A DNA stretch of 64,000 bases from Dermanyssus gallinae (GCA_003439945.1 QVRM01002806.1:921001-985000), one strand, 5' to 3'; shown: positions 11,455 through 22,254, counted from the stretch's first letter. The notes: generated from the sequence alone by a model not told the origin. Numbers and translations are program-made.

Positions 11455-12113
11455 GGGGGTAGTGTATATTCTGGGGTGTAACGCGGAATCGCGAGGTGAT
11501 CGCGTCTAATCGGTAGGGCGGAGTAGTGTGGTACCTTCATTCAAAACCTCGATAGGGGGGAGGGTGGGGGATCCGCTGGCCTGTCTATTTGGGCTGGCGG
11601 GCACTCCCACAAAATGCCCGCCAGAAACGGGCATACTGCGCCGATGTGCGTACTGGCAGAAATCGCACAAAAGCTTCAATGACACTGATGATGGTGTCCG
11701 CTGAAATTTCGTCTGGCACAACGATATCATTCGCTGCCCGAGCGCAGTATACCTGAAAATCTTCCCACTCGATTTTGCAGGCAAACGCCATTATTTCAAA
11801 GACATCATTGATGCGGCTGCACTCGACGCCCTTAAGAAAATCTCGAAATATTACACTGCTGTTATCGGAAATGTCCACAAACGTGTCCTGCAATTCGGGC
11901 TTCTTGTTGAAAACCTCTTCAAAGAAAGGGCATCGACTCAAAGCGTTTCTTTGTACGTCGTAAATAGTGCCATCTTTGCTTACAAGCTTACATGGCAGAT
12001 ATGCTAAGTCGTTTAATTCTTGAATGACGTTTTCCATGGTCGTTTGGTTACTTACGCACTGCGTTGGTGCGACCGTGCCGGTATTACGAGACTTTCTCTA
12101 CTCAGCAAATGCC
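11455..12113 (-). mobile_element. BTB-like cassette, right copy (659 bp), inserted in RLE-like ORF
   Basis: The inverted partner of 9881-10487, with the same ends (GGCATT at 12113 on the minus strand, CACTACCCCC at 11455). It interrupts the RLE-like relic: the host frame reads KYASVDF up to 11454 and HECCLLAFET from about 12112. The undisturbed family member at 32.1 kb reads KYSSIGYPHEFCPLAFET. At most a codon or so of host sequence is missing and there is no evident target duplication. This precise junction is the best evidence that the cassette moved as a unit. Confidence 0.75.
11585..12037 (-). CDS. BTB/POZ-like protein, longer copy
   Basis: A 150-residue frame from ACCATGG (start at 12037). 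It is the same protein as at 9957 without the 52-bp deletion, so it probably shows the ancestral C-terminus: after ISADTIIS it continues VIEAFVRFLPVRTSAQYARF and ends SARQPK. Pattern features are LVSKDGTIYDV, ALSRCPFFEEVF, FVDISDNSSVIFRDFLKGVE and FEIMAFACKIEWEDF, as in BTB/POZ folds. There is no signal peptide, transmembrane segment or second domain. A truncated host gene, a retrocopy or a gene proper to the cassette are all possible, and I cannot separate them without searching other genomes. Confidence 0.55.
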   Translation of the reverse strand: MENVIQELNDLAYLPCKLVSKDGTIYDVQRNALSRCPFFEEVFNKKPELQDTFVDISDNSSVIFRDFLKGVECSRINDVFEIMAFACKIEWEDFQVYCARAANDIVVPDEISADTIISVIEAFVRFLPVRTSAQYARFWRAFCGSARQPK

Positions 12114-12399
12114 ACGAATGTTGTCTGTTGGCGTTCGAGACCATGGGAGCTGCAGGCCCCCTTACGCTCAAGCTGATTTAGCGGGTAGGTAAACGCCTTA
12201 ATCTTTCGACAGGAGACTCGAGGGCACCCGAATTCTTTCGTCCGAGGCTGTCGCTCGACATTCAACGAGGAAACGCAGCGTCTGCTCGGGGCACATTGTT
12301 AACTGGGCTTACCCTGCGTGATCACACGTTCGCGCGGAGGCAATTGTCCACTCAACAGTGCTAACATAGTAAAGTTATATAAATAAAAAACGTACTTAA

Positions 12400-14325
12400 A
12401 AACACACATCATATTATACCACTGCTCTATGTGCCTCTCCACAACTTCAACCACTGATCTCGGTCTCTTGATCGATCCGGATTCAATGATAAACCTTAAA
12501 ACATAAACGACATAGAACATTCCTCAACGGAGCTGCAATCTCCGTCGATGATATAGAAAATAAAGTAAAAGGAAGCCGATATGTTAATATGTTTAGACGC
12601 GTGTTTACATTTGGAACCCTTCATTTATTATTATGCTCTCGTATATACCTTAGATGGCGCTGCGCATCCAGCGACTTCCCGCGTCTCCGCTACTGGAATG
12701 GCGCCATCTTCTCTTTGGCGCCTTTTCTTTAATTTGCTTTGCCATTTTCGCCAACCGGCGTTGACTATGCCCGCGCTGCTTTACAGCCGCTTTTACCCTA
12801 CAGCTGCCATACAGGCGTTTTGTGATTCTAAGGCGTCTGCATTTTTGGGGCATTGCAAACATAGTTAAACTACTGCTCGCCAATATCACACTACGAAGAT
12901 TATGCGTACTCACTCCAAAAGACACGGGCACAATTTGCCGAGATAGGGTAAACAACCCCGATGTTTGTACACATTCGTAGAGTTGCTTGTTTTGTGAATG
13001 TTGGACTAAAGTTTAGATATTGAAGCTGTGCACCTATTGACTTGACTCGTTGAATAGCGGGCGTGATTTTTCCCGTTTTAGATCTAAATCAGAGTTGTCG
13101 TTAGTGCGTTCACGACAGTCGCCAAATCAGCCCGAAAATGTAAGATTTTCTGTGTTTCAAGCGGTCTTCGGATGAATTGCACAAAAAAAAGATTAGAATT
13201 AGAACGATATTCCCACGAACAAGGTTGTGACAGAAGCGCACGAACTGCTAGCAAAGCGACGCCTGGCTGGACTGTAAGGAGAATATGACAGGACATTTCA
13301 GGAAAACTTTCGACGTATTCTTAGGGAATGCTCAAACATATAACGGTACATGTATATCTAGACATGACTATATCTGAAAGTCAGATTTCTTCATTTGACG
13401 AGTTCTAGATGTTTTTAAGCACCGATTTGCCGTAAACGATACAATTATCGACAGCGTTCGCACGCACACTGCGCACCGGCGTTTTGAGGGTGTGCTAAGA
13501 TGCGTTCGTCTAGCACGTCTAGAATTTCATCAACTATTTATATGCGCCCCTCGAAATCATAGTTTGACTGTTGGTAAGTGCATAAAGCACTAAGCCAAGA
13601 CGCCTAGCGAATGCAAAGTGTACGCAGTGTTTAAGCTCACAGTTTCTGTGTATCAATTTTAAGCTCCCATGAAACCTCGTAGAGTGGACAACCCGTTGCC
13701 GGCTTGAGCTCGGAAAAATGTCTGCAATAAAACCGCCACTAACCTCATACACTGGCAATGTTAGCAGCTACAGCAAAGTATTGGGAGCTGTAGTTGCAAA
13801 GCAACCCTCAGTTCAGTCAGTGCGTCTGTTGTAGTACGGTATGTCGTACCATTGTTATTATTTTACAATCACTACTGCTGCTCCTGCCACCCTAACTGGT
13901 GAGTACTGAGTTACCAGCCTAAGGTTACACCAAGTGTGACATAAACTAAGGCGATTTATACGTTTCTGACTTGTATACGCTCCTTGATGGGGGAAGGTCG
14001 TGCAAACGGATGCTTGCCGAAGCAGTAGTGAAATTATTCTTGTAAACCACAGTGAAGCGCGCCTTCACGAGCGAGTTAGTGCGGAGTGAACAGTGCGAGC
14101 GCGCGATGGGGGGCTTTTCAAAAATCGACTGCAGTTGTATCCGATTTAGTTTTTACGTAGATACGTACAGGCACACGCGCATTCGAATCAACTTGCTTGC
14201 CAGTTGAAGAGATGCAGGCAAAGCGGCCGATGCGAGTTAGCGTAAACTGCATAGGCCGCCTAGACCTAGAGGTCCGCAGCGGGGAACCTATTGCAGGACG
14301 TCCACAGGCAGCCAGACCGGCTCTA
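12400..14325. other. Unassigned non-coding DNA
   Basis: No supported gene. Short frames on both strands carry no family signature. No large repeat is visible until the purine-rich minisatellite begins near 14.33 kb. Confidence 0.45.
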
Positions 14326-14329
14326 AGCA

Positions 14330-14930
14330 TGGAACGGGAGGAGCGTGAAACGGGGAACGTATGGAGCGGGGAGAATGTGGAACGGGGGAGTATGAAACAG
14401 TGAGTGTGCAGAACGCGGTGAGTGCGAGGGAAATGCGAAACTGGAGGAATGCTGAACGGGGAAATGCGGAACGAAAGGATTGCTGAACGGGAGAAAGGCG
14501 GAACGGGAGAAAGGCGGAACGGGGGGAAGGCGGAACGGGGGGGAATGCGGAACGGAGACAGTGTGCATAGGGAGAAGTGCGGAATGGGGAACGGAGGGAG
14601 TGTGAAACGGGAAGTGTGGAGTTGGGAAAGTATAGAACGGGGGAGTGTGTAAAGGGACAGGGGAAATGCGGAACAGTGGAAGTCCAGAATGGGGAAGTGC
14701 GGAACGGGGAAGTGCGGAACGGGAAAAGTGCAGAACAGGGGGAGTGCAGACCAGGGGAAGAGCGGAACAGGGAAAGTCCGGAACGGGGGAAATGCGGAGC
14801 AGTGGAAGTCCAGAATGGGAAAGTGCGGAACGGAAAAAGTGCACAACAGGGGAAGTGCGGAACGGGGGAAATGCGGAACAGTGGAAGTCCAGAATGGGGA
14901 AGTGCGGAACAGGGGAAGTGCGAGCTGCCT
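14330..14930 (+). repeat. Purine-rich minisatellite, about 14-16 bp unit
   Basis: About 40 degenerate units around GTGCGGAACGGGGAA, almost free of T on this strand. A higher-order block is visible: GAAATGCGGAACAGTGGAAG followed by TCCAGAATGGG recurs near 14662, 14788 and 14868. Long frames open on both strands here (for example S/P/F-rich ones on the minus strand) only because the repeat lacks stop codons, and I do not call them genes. The strong strand asymmetry could favour triplex or G-rich structures, which is inference. Confidence 0.85.
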
Positions 14931-15634
14931 GTTGAAGTAAAGTGTCGTAGTACTCGTGAAAGTGACCGTAGAACAGGAAGCGGCCTACCGTGACCAAACT
15001 GCCAATGAAATACTACGACGGCAATAAAACTAGCAACTGACCGTCACTTGAGGGATATTGCTTCCATGCTTCGTCGAACAAAGCGCGTTGGCAACCTGTC
15101 ACCCCATAGCTGCTACTGCGACTGCAGCCGCTGTTGCTGCTTTAACTGCTTCTGTTGCGAATGTGGGCTTTCGTTACACCTCTGAAATATGGTGTGCGTA
15201 TACATATATATGTATTTATATATACTCTTTGACGGCGGACGTGCCATAGCAGTGTACCATTGATGTTTGCCAAACCCGCGTGCTATTGACTGTTTGAAAT
15301 AGTAACGGAGGAACTGACATGCAGCACTTATGCACGAAGACGCTTACACTCAACAATGCAACGTTTTGCACGACGTGGCTATAAAAAAAGCATGCCGGGC
15401 ACGTCGAGTTGCCGCTTCATGACACTGATGACTTCGGGGTTGTTCTCGAAGTTTGCTGCGTCGCTAGAAAAAATGTCAGCGCTGCTTTCACGTCACTCGA
15501 TATTCGAACGCCGACGACAAACAGAAATACGGAAATTATCATCACTCCACACCAGACTTTTTAAAACAGAGGAAGAGATGGCGGCGTAGCATGATTGGCA
15601 CGCCAGTAGACGTGACAGACTTTTATTTTCTTAA

Positions 15635-15893
15635 CGCTCTGACAACCACATTTTACATGCTCGTAATGGGCTAAGTTGCCTGTAGCACGGTGTCGTCTAA
15701 ATGCATCTATCGTCATCGCGTTCTCGTACTGGCTTTCTCCAGCAGAGGTATGTAGCAGCAGGGTAATGACACCTAAATACAACCAGCAAGGCCGGAGCTC
15801 GAACTTGCGATTGTTTTGCTAACCATGGTTGCCATGGCAACGCCCCGTTTCGAACGGTGCGTTAGCCGCCTAAGCCACCGCCGCGACACAGAC
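15635..15893 (-). mobile_element. tRNA-derived SINE, copy 1
   Basis: On the minus strand the head reads TGGCTTAGGCGGCTAACGC (A-box-like) and, downstream, CAAGTTCGAGCTCC (B-box-like). The spacing suits an internal RNA polymerase III promoter. A body of more than 100 bp (15635-15775) follows and matches the second copy at 16675-16892. No intact tRNA fold is evident, so I call it a SINE and not a tRNA gene. Confidence 0.65.
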
Positions 15894-15899
15894 TGAAGT

Positions 15900-16670
15900 T
15901 ATTTCGTTCCACTCGTGCTCTTCTGTTATATTTTATGACTTTGCATTTTTTTATTCGCATTTATTGTTATGTATTAAAACAATAATATTTCATTACATGT
16001 GGTCATTAAATCTTGAAAACGGCATTCGTTTTCGTTCATTTTGGTCATAAAGAGAATATGTTGTAAACGCATCTTCGGTAAATATTACCGATCGAACACC
16101 CAAATAACTGGCGTTAACCCACATGTCTCATAGGTGCAAATGAGGCTGCAAAATGTTCAGTGCTACTCATCGCAAGGGTTGTTGTGGAACCCAGGCCAAT
16201 GACACGATTTGTGGTGGAACGCATAGACAGAGAACAGGGTGGCAACAACGTACAAAGAGCGGCCTAAAGCCTTTGTTTTCGATACGTCAATTGTAAAACC
16301 ATTGTTCTTCCTAGATGTCTTCAGCATCTTCAAAGATATTTTCATATCCATAAACACTCTATATCTACGAGGTAATCGTCGTAGAGAGTTATGCAATCGC
16401 CGAAGATTTGCAGAAAGTACCGCTGTTTATAAATTTTGTCATCTAGGATGACCAAGTTTGCTTTCAGGAAAATTACTAGTATTCGCAAAACTTGTGGGCC
16501 AACGCCCGTAGCGACTAGCTTCTCCATATAGCCTCTGGCGTCTCGGTGTACTAATGCTCTCACCCCCGTTTTCCACTGTAACTGTTAAATAAAATGGTGC
16601 ATGTTTTTTTTAATCCAGTCTTTACGAGGCCAATCACTTGTCCACTATACTCGACGTCTTCTTCAGGATA
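15900..16670. other. Unassigned DNA between two SINE copies
   Basis: AT-rich sequence with short frames on both strands and no family signature. Confidence 0.4.
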
Positions 16671-16674
16671 TTTT

Positions 16675-16892
16675 TTAAACGCTCTGGCAAGCACATTTTA
16701 GACGCTCGTCATGCGCTCGTCATAGCTCGTCTCCAGCAGAGGTATATAGCAGCAGGGCAATGACAACCACGTCCAACAAATACAACCAGCACGATCGGGG
16801 CTCGAACATGCGATTGTTTTTGCTAACATGGTTGCCATGGCAACGCCCCGTTTCGAACGGTGCGTTAGCCGCCTAAGCTCCTGCCGCTACAA
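16675..16892 (-). mobile_element. tRNA-derived SINE, copy 2
   Basis: Same family and orientation as 15635-15893. The head block CGCCCCGTTTCGAACGGTGC is identical in both copies on the plus strand, and the body differs by scattered substitutions and a small indel. Box A is mutated at its 5' part (CTTAGGCGGCTAACGC retained). Two same-orientation copies 1 kb apart could come from two insertions or from a local duplication. Confidence 0.65.
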
Positions 16893-17478
16893 ACCTGAGT
16901 AAACGAATATATCAATAGTGAAAGACCTGTTCCCCTGTGGATTATAGAAAAATAGGTTCACCGTCATCAGAGTAAAACGTTGGCGGCGACGGAGTAGTGA
17001 ATATCCAAAATTCATTCTCCTTAGAAGCTGGGCAAACGGCAATTTTTCCGGGGAATAGGCAGTAGTGTTGTCTCTGACCAGAAAAGCTAATACACTGCTC
17101 GGAATACTTGGCAGAGTGGAGCGCGGAACTTCCTTTTATGGAAGTGGGAAACATGTGTTTTTCAAGACGGCAGCAAGCTGCGAAAGATATCCAGGAAGTT
17201 TTAGGGACTGCACTCTGTCCGTCGCGGTACAAATTAACTTTATGAACGCTGCAGAACTACCAAGGAAACCACAATTTTGTGGAGCGCAAGAACACACGCC
17301 AGCACAGCAGCTGTGAGCAGCTGTTTTAGTAACAGCACAGCTGAATGAACCTTGCATTTTGTGACCGGCCCAAGAAAGCAGCGCGTGGTCGAACACGCGG
17401 CTTATATATGTTATTTTTTTATTATTTATGAGTATATACATCGACGCGCGACGCGACATATATATATATATATATATA

Positions 17479-17769
17479 CAGAAAGCTGGTGCCTCTGCTT
17501 GTCTTGCGGAGGACCGCAAGTTAGCGAAGTACAAAGAACTCAATCCGCAGTTTATCGTCCAGCCAATTGCCATAGAAACTTACGGACCCATGGGTGAAGA
17601 AACATCAAGATTTTTTAGAGAGCTTGGAAAAAGACTAAACGCAGTCACAAGGGATCCTCGTTCTGGAGAGTTCCTACTGCAGCGAGTATCGATCGAGCTT
17701 CAGCGGCGAAACGCGGCGTCAGTCGAAGGGTCCCTTCCCTTTGCCGAAGGGTTTCTTGAGATCCCGTAG
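17479..17769 (+). pseudogene. RLE-like family fragment, C-terminal half
   Basis: The frame reads AEDRKLAKYKEL, FIVQPIAIETYGPMGEETSR, GKRLNAVTRDPRSGEFLLQR and VSIELQRRNAASVEGSL. This matches the last part of the family members at 12.1 kb and 32.1 kb. The upstream half, including RPDG...WD, is missing, and a (TA)n tract (17458-17477) abuts the break. AATAAA follows at 17804-17809. The open frame is a dead fragment and not a gene. Confidence 0.75.
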
Positions 17770-17825
17770 GAATAATGATGTTTTTTTAATACTATTTTGA
17801 TTAAATAAAAAATACTAAACGGGTC

Positions 17826-17896
17826 CTATATATAGAAGATATTGTAATGATTTATTAATCATTTACAATACGTTTGCACACTCGGCAGTGCTCGCC
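17826..17896 (-). repeat. TA-linked palindromic unit, copy 1
   Basis: On the minus strand: GGCGAGCACTGCCGAGTGTG, then CAAACGTATTGTAAATGATT, AATAAATCATTACAATAT and a (TA) tract. The inner ATTGTAAATGATT/AATCATTACAAT is self-complementary. Two more copies lie at 37482-37545 and 37578-37627 on the plus strand. The sequence just before the unit (TTAAGGCGAGC here, TTTAAGACGAGC at 37.47 kb) is also shared, so it may be the 3' end of a LINE or other repeat. Confidence 0.65.
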
Positions 17897-18383
17897 TTAA
17901 TAAAAATGATGGTAAAAAGTTGTCACGTGAGGTAAAGAATCATATATATATATATATATATATGCATACATGTGAATATGAATTTATGATTATTATGCTT
18001 TATTATTATTCAGTTATAACAATTGTGAGGTATGAACGTTTAAGCCAGGCCTGCTTTGTTCTCTTGTCAGTTCATTGCGCCTATGTTTGTGATTATTATT
18101 ACAACGGAAAAGAAAAACACTGTTTAGTAAGCCCTAGCCCATACCGCGACGGACATCGGTCCTAGTATCTGAACATGTTCATTATTTTTTTGCTTGTTTC
18201 CTGCTAGAAACATGATTTACCTCATACAATACAGATTACGCAAACTTTGTCTTCGAAACCGATTACTGTTACCATTAATGCGTTAGCGGTAAACAAAAGC
18301 TTGTTTGCAGAGTCTTTAAAAGAGCTGTCTCCCACACGCAATATCTGTCTCCATATTTCGTTTGCGGTTTTGTATTTGTGTGT

Positions 18384-20655
18384 CAACTGTCGTATTGATA
18401 GTGGCGCCACCGACAGGAAGGGCGATGTGCTTCTTACGCTTCTAGAGAATAGAGGCCTGCATTGCGCGAATGAGCGTGATAAATTCACGTACGTTTGCCA
18501 AAGTGGAAGAAGCACTATCGACCTCCTGTTTCATAACCTTCAACATCCGACGGAATTTCAGGGATGCGAGGTCCTTAATATTCCAGCACGGAAGCACCTG
18601 CCGGTGCTAGCGTCTCTGTGTCTGCCTGGCCAGGGGCGCGCCCCGCGGCGGCAGCCGACAACGTACTTGTCTAGGCAGCTAGATTTGCGTGTATTAACGC
18701 GCAAATTACGGCTCCTGGGATCAACTTCTGACGTTGAACAAAGCAACCACGCTTTGAAGGCCACTGTCAAAGCGGCTGTAGTCAAGAAGAAGTACAGAAA
18801 AAGACGGGCGCGGCCCTGGTTTACACAGGCCTGCTACCTAAAACGTCGGGAAGTGTTGGGGCTCCTGCGCCGAGCACGGGCTCTGCACCCCGACCCCCAG
18901 ATAGTTGCTGATCGTAGGGCGCTTTATGGCCGACATAGAGCAACCTACAAGAAACTGCTCGTGGAGAATAAGCGCCGGTATGATGAGGAGGAGGAGTTTC
19001 GCATGCTTCAGAGAGCAGAGCGCGAACCCCATGTCTACATTGTTCGCCGGCTGAGCAAAGCCATGCACAGCATGACAAAGGAGCAGTTGCGGCAGCACTT
19101 TAGTGCGCTTCTGCTCGATGCAAACGCCCCCGCGCCTAACCCAGTTATTGAGCGACCGCTCACTCTGGAGCAGCACTGCATGAATTCGCCGTTTACGGTG
19201 GAAGAAGTGGTGCAGATCTTGCGCGGGTTGCCCAAGAGGAAGAGTAGTGGTCCTGATGGGATCTATTACGAACACTGGGCTGAGTCGTCCGATGTTTTAG
19301 CAGGGGAGCTGTGTAATCTGTTTAATCAGATACTCAGCGGGGGACACATACCCCAGGTTTGGCACGAGGCCAGACTTACTCTGCTATTCAAGGGCAAATA
19401 CGGTGACAACGTGGACGATCCAAATCTCTACCGGGGTATCGCGTCGGAACGCACTCTTAAGAAAATCTTCGCCAAGTTGATTATCTCGAGGGTGTTTCCA
19501 ACTGTGGAGAAGACCCTACCTCCGGAGCAATTCGGATTCAGGAAGGGTCGAGGTACACAGGACGCGATCCACGTACTCCAGTCGGAAGTTGAGCGGGTGT
19601 TGGCTGTGCCCGGGGGCCACTTGTACGCCGTCTTTATTGATTGTGTCAAGGCCTTCGACAAAGCTCCCCGTCACTTACTAGTCGATTCATTTCGACATGC
19701 TGGGGTGGGTGGTTCTTTTCTACGAGTGCTCTCCAGCTTCTTTGCTGAAGACCGCCTTGAAGTAAACATAAGGGGCGAAGACACCTTGCAGCTGAGGCAA
19801 AACGTAGGGACCCCTCAAGGGGACCCTCTCAGTTGCCTAGCCTTCTCTTTGCTCATTGCAGACCTAGCCCGCCACGTGCGGAAGGAGTTTAGAAACGCCG
19901 TCGTTGTTATGTACGCGGATGACATAGTAGTGGCCCACCGGGACCGCGGTGCCATTCGTCGTATTGTCGGCGACGTAGAAGGTTACCTTCACCGTAGGGG
20001 CCTACAAATAAATTCGCGGAAGACGAAAGCCATTAAGTTTCGCCGTGGGGGTCGATTGGCTGCAGCAGACGTAATACCCTGCTGTGGCCAACCGCTGGAG
20101 TTTGTCAACTCCTTCCCGTATTTGGGTCTGAGACTGCACTATACGGGAACGACCTTTACCAAGCACATCGGCGACAGGTGTCGGGCGGCTATTGCCTCTA
20201 TTCACACAGAGGTGAGAGATCTTCGACGACTGTCTCTGAGTGCTGCATTGCGTCTTTTTGAGCTTAAGATTGTGCCAATGTTGAGCTACAGCCTTGGCAG
20301 GGTGTGGGGCCATCTTTCCGCCGCAAATTTTGCGCAGCTAGAAAGATGCTTCACAATATATATGAAGCGCGTTCTTTGCTTGCCGCGCACGGCAAGGAAT
20401 CGCTTTGTGTACCTGCTAGCGGGTTGCGGACCGGCAGTGGAAATAATCAGAGTCAGGCTTAAGTCACCTATTACAATGCCACTTCAACAATTTTTGTTGG
20501 AGTGGCAGGGAAAAGTGACCGAGGCCTCGGCTGAGGTAGCGCAGTTAGATGTGTACCTCACCAGGGAGCTTTGGGAGGGAATGGCATGCACTAGCCGGCA
20601 CGTGTACACAAGGTACATTGTACATGGCTATCATCACTTGGTGTGTTCAACTTAA
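18384..20655 (+). pseudogene. LINE family B ORF2: endonuclease remnant and reverse transcriptase
   Basis: The frame is open for about 750 codons but has no native start. The upstream Met at 18247 lies in unrelated sequence. Motifs in order: RSTIDLLFHN and ARKHLPV from the endonuclease; then the RT with LLFKGKYGDN, LYRGIASERTLKKIF, EQFGFRKGRGTQDA, the catalytic FIDCVKAFDKAPR, NVGTPQGDPLS and VVMYADDIVVAH; and the tail HVYTRYIVHGYHHLVCST. Then TAA (20653-20655) stops it. Reading on in frame gives CRCRFCSQVCAKYHAASC, the zinc knuckle that the 26-30 kb copy retains. RT catalytic residues are intact, but the endonuclease is headless and the knuckle cut off, so the copy is dead. Confidence 0.85.
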
Positions 20656-20785
20656 GGATTTCACCAAGTTGGCGATCAATGTCGTTGCCGGTTCTGCTCG
20701 CAGGTATGCGCTAAATACCACGCAGCGAGCTGCCAGTCGCATCGGCGGTCTTTGCACTTTCTTGCCCGGTGGGACGGTCGCTAAA
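20656..20785 (+). pseudogene. LINE family B zinc-knuckle tail after premature stop
   Basis: Continues the frame past TAA with GFHQVGDQCRCRFCSQVC and a following HAASC, equivalent to the C-terminal knuckle of the full copy near 30.37-30.43 kb. It shows that the stop at 20653 is a nonsense mutation and not the natural end. Confidence 0.75.
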
Positions 20786-20889
20786 GTGTTAAAATTGTAT
20801 ATAATGATGATTGTATTGTATTTATGTACCATCTTGAAATGCAAAATTATTGCGAAATAAACAATATAATAATATTTGTGTGTCATATG

Positions 20890-21525
20890 CACTTAATGTC
20901 CTGGTCGAACGCTGGTTTCGGCCGCCCACTTTGAACGTTCCCGGTTCTGACAACTCGTAGTCTAGCTACATGCAGTAACCTAGACTTGGGCCTCGCAAGT
21001 CCCGAGTTTGAAGAGCTTTGTTGTGCTTCAATCTTTAAGAAAACTGCTCTTGCACCCACGAGCTGGCGCAACATGGGTCTTTGAGGTCAGGAAGGAGCCA
21101 TAAATGCTCTGGGTCAATCTCTGCTCTGTACGACTTCTACTCATCTTTCTTTTCTGGAAGGTGTCGGCAATGCAGAATGCACATGCGCCACTAGCAGCCT
21201 GCGTGACTAGTGTGGGGCTCACAAGCCCACTAAACCCGGATTTCTCCCCACCCTCCCAGGCTCGGTAATACTTAGCACTTCGTCGAAGCCATCTGAGAGG
21301 CGTTCCTGCCATTTCTCCTTAATTCAGATATATCTTCGTCTATACTTCCCCTCCCGCCTCTCTCGGCTTCTCGTCTCGACCACTCTCCCGAGGCTGCCGC
21401 GTGAACCTCTCTCGCTTAGCGGTTTCCTTGGCCGTCTTGAGCGTCAAAATTGCGTCGAACAAGTCCGTCGCCTTCCCTATCTTAACCATAGCCAAAGCCC
21501 GATTGAACCCCATTATTTGCTTTCC
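20890..21525 (-). mobile_element. R1-like LINE 3' fragment, antisense (copy A4)
   Basis: On the minus strand, about 21500-21440 reads GKATDLFDAILTLKTAKETA, matching the C-terminal tail of copy A2 (DLLDAILTLKT). Further on are a frame ending GRVGRNPGLVGL (near 21.24 kb), a shared 3'-UTR stem-loop (21211-21231) and GCATGTGCATTCTGCATT (about 21185), also found at 4.54 kb. It is only the last few hundred bases of an element. The boundary at the low-coordinate side is uncertain. Confidence 0.65.
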
Positions 21526-21876
21526 TCAAAAAATGCAAAATGCGCCTTAAAATCTCGTCGAAACTCGAGCAACTCATAGGCATGATGTTCTCGGCATCAG
21601 CATACACGCACAACCCTAAACATCCCCTTTCGATCTGTTGCCATCGTAGCACCAGAAATTGTCGTTTTATGGCGCCTCTAGGTGCACTAAATGGGGCTCA
21701 GTGACACAGGTCACAAGCATTTCCAGTTAAAATAACACGTGCCATTTTGCATGTTTTTGCATTTCCATTTATGAAAAAAGTTTCTATTTTTAAACATTAG
21801 ACGACATTTCTTTATCTGTCATTTATATCGCGTTCGTTTGTCCAGCCGGCAGTTGCTTTCCTATCTCTGTCAATCG

Positions 21877-21881
<5 letters not shown>

Positions 21882-21933
<52 letters not shown>
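21882..21933. repeat. (TA)n microsatellite, about 52 bp
   Basis: Uninterrupted TA repeat. Open frames through it are artefacts of the dinucleotide. Confidence 0.95.
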
Positions 21934-21936
<3 letters not shown>

Positions 21937-21999
21937 ACTAGCGCAAACACGCTAAGGATTTCGTCGCCTGACGTTTTACATACATGCTAGTATACAGGG

Positions 22000-22095
22000 G
22001 GCTAGTGCGCATGTCGTCATGGTTGCCATCTACCGGGATGTCGCCGGGTCGATCCCGGTTGTAGATCGCATTTGCGATGCTCATTTAGACTAGGT
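22000..22095 (+). other. Possible tRNA-like/SINE head
   Basis: CCGGGTCGATCCCGGTTGTAG (about 22048-22068) looks like a B-box with flanking T-stem, and GGGCTAGTGCGCATG lies about 40 bp upstream in the A-box position. The match to the A-box is weak and there is no second copy in the window, so this is tentative. Confidence 0.3.
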
Positions 22096-22254
22096 AATAA
22101 ACCGTACCGCTACGAGTCAGCGAGCGTGCTGCCTCAAGGATCGTTAGGGAAACCTTAGATAATTCAGCATGCTGCCGCTCTATGCGCCCCTAATATAAAA
22201 TAGTTATACCTAGTGACATATCTAGGTCTACATGGCAAGCTAATGATAAGTCTA

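Larger units (their letters stand above)
10930..12390 (+). pseudogene. RT C-terminus plus RLE-like domain, split by a BTB-like cassette
   Basis: A broken copy of a repeated protein family. In order it shows GGLAVPDAVMMAGPA (RT C-terminal tail, about 10.94 kb), TLLDDETTRISARLRLG, a zinc-like CRCGDFVDALAHHGLSC (about 11.11 kb), then DDGKRPDGLTL, LVWDAIV and EANKCGKYAS (11.27-11.45 kb). The cassette at 11455-12113 interrupts it. The same protein resumes at about 12.11 kb with HECCLLAFETMG and ends DIQRGNAASARGTLL, followed by AATAAA at 12382-12387. The RPDG...WD...K..KY layout resembles the PD-X12-15-D endonuclease of R2-type LINEs. That function is inferred. Stops at several points make it non-functional. 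Confidence 0.7.
18380..20870 (+). mobile_element. LINE family B, 5'-truncated copy
   Basis: Homologous to the two-ORF element at 26.6-30.55 kb. Similarity starts abruptly at the endonuclease motif equivalent to FNARID (about 18384), so ORF1 and the first part of the endonuclease are absent. Such truncation is typical of target-primed reverse transcription. The 3' end is near the AATAAA-containing tail (about 20857-20870). Confidence 0.85.

Noticed and set aside
9881..12113. The BTB-like pair as a composite transposon with long terminal inverted repeats
   Set aside because: The right cassette alone cleanly splits the RLE-like ORF, so the copies appear to be separate insertions, not the two ends of one element.
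14118..14997. Long S/P/F-rich minus-strand frames (up to 242 codons) and G/E-rich plus-strand frames
   Set aside because: They are translations of the purine-rich minisatellite, open because the repeat lacks stop codons.
18247..18383. Use of the Met at 18247 as the start of a real 802-residue protein
   Set aside because: The first about 45 codons have no similarity to the LINE, which starts abruptly at the FNARID-equivalent position. The start is fortuitous.
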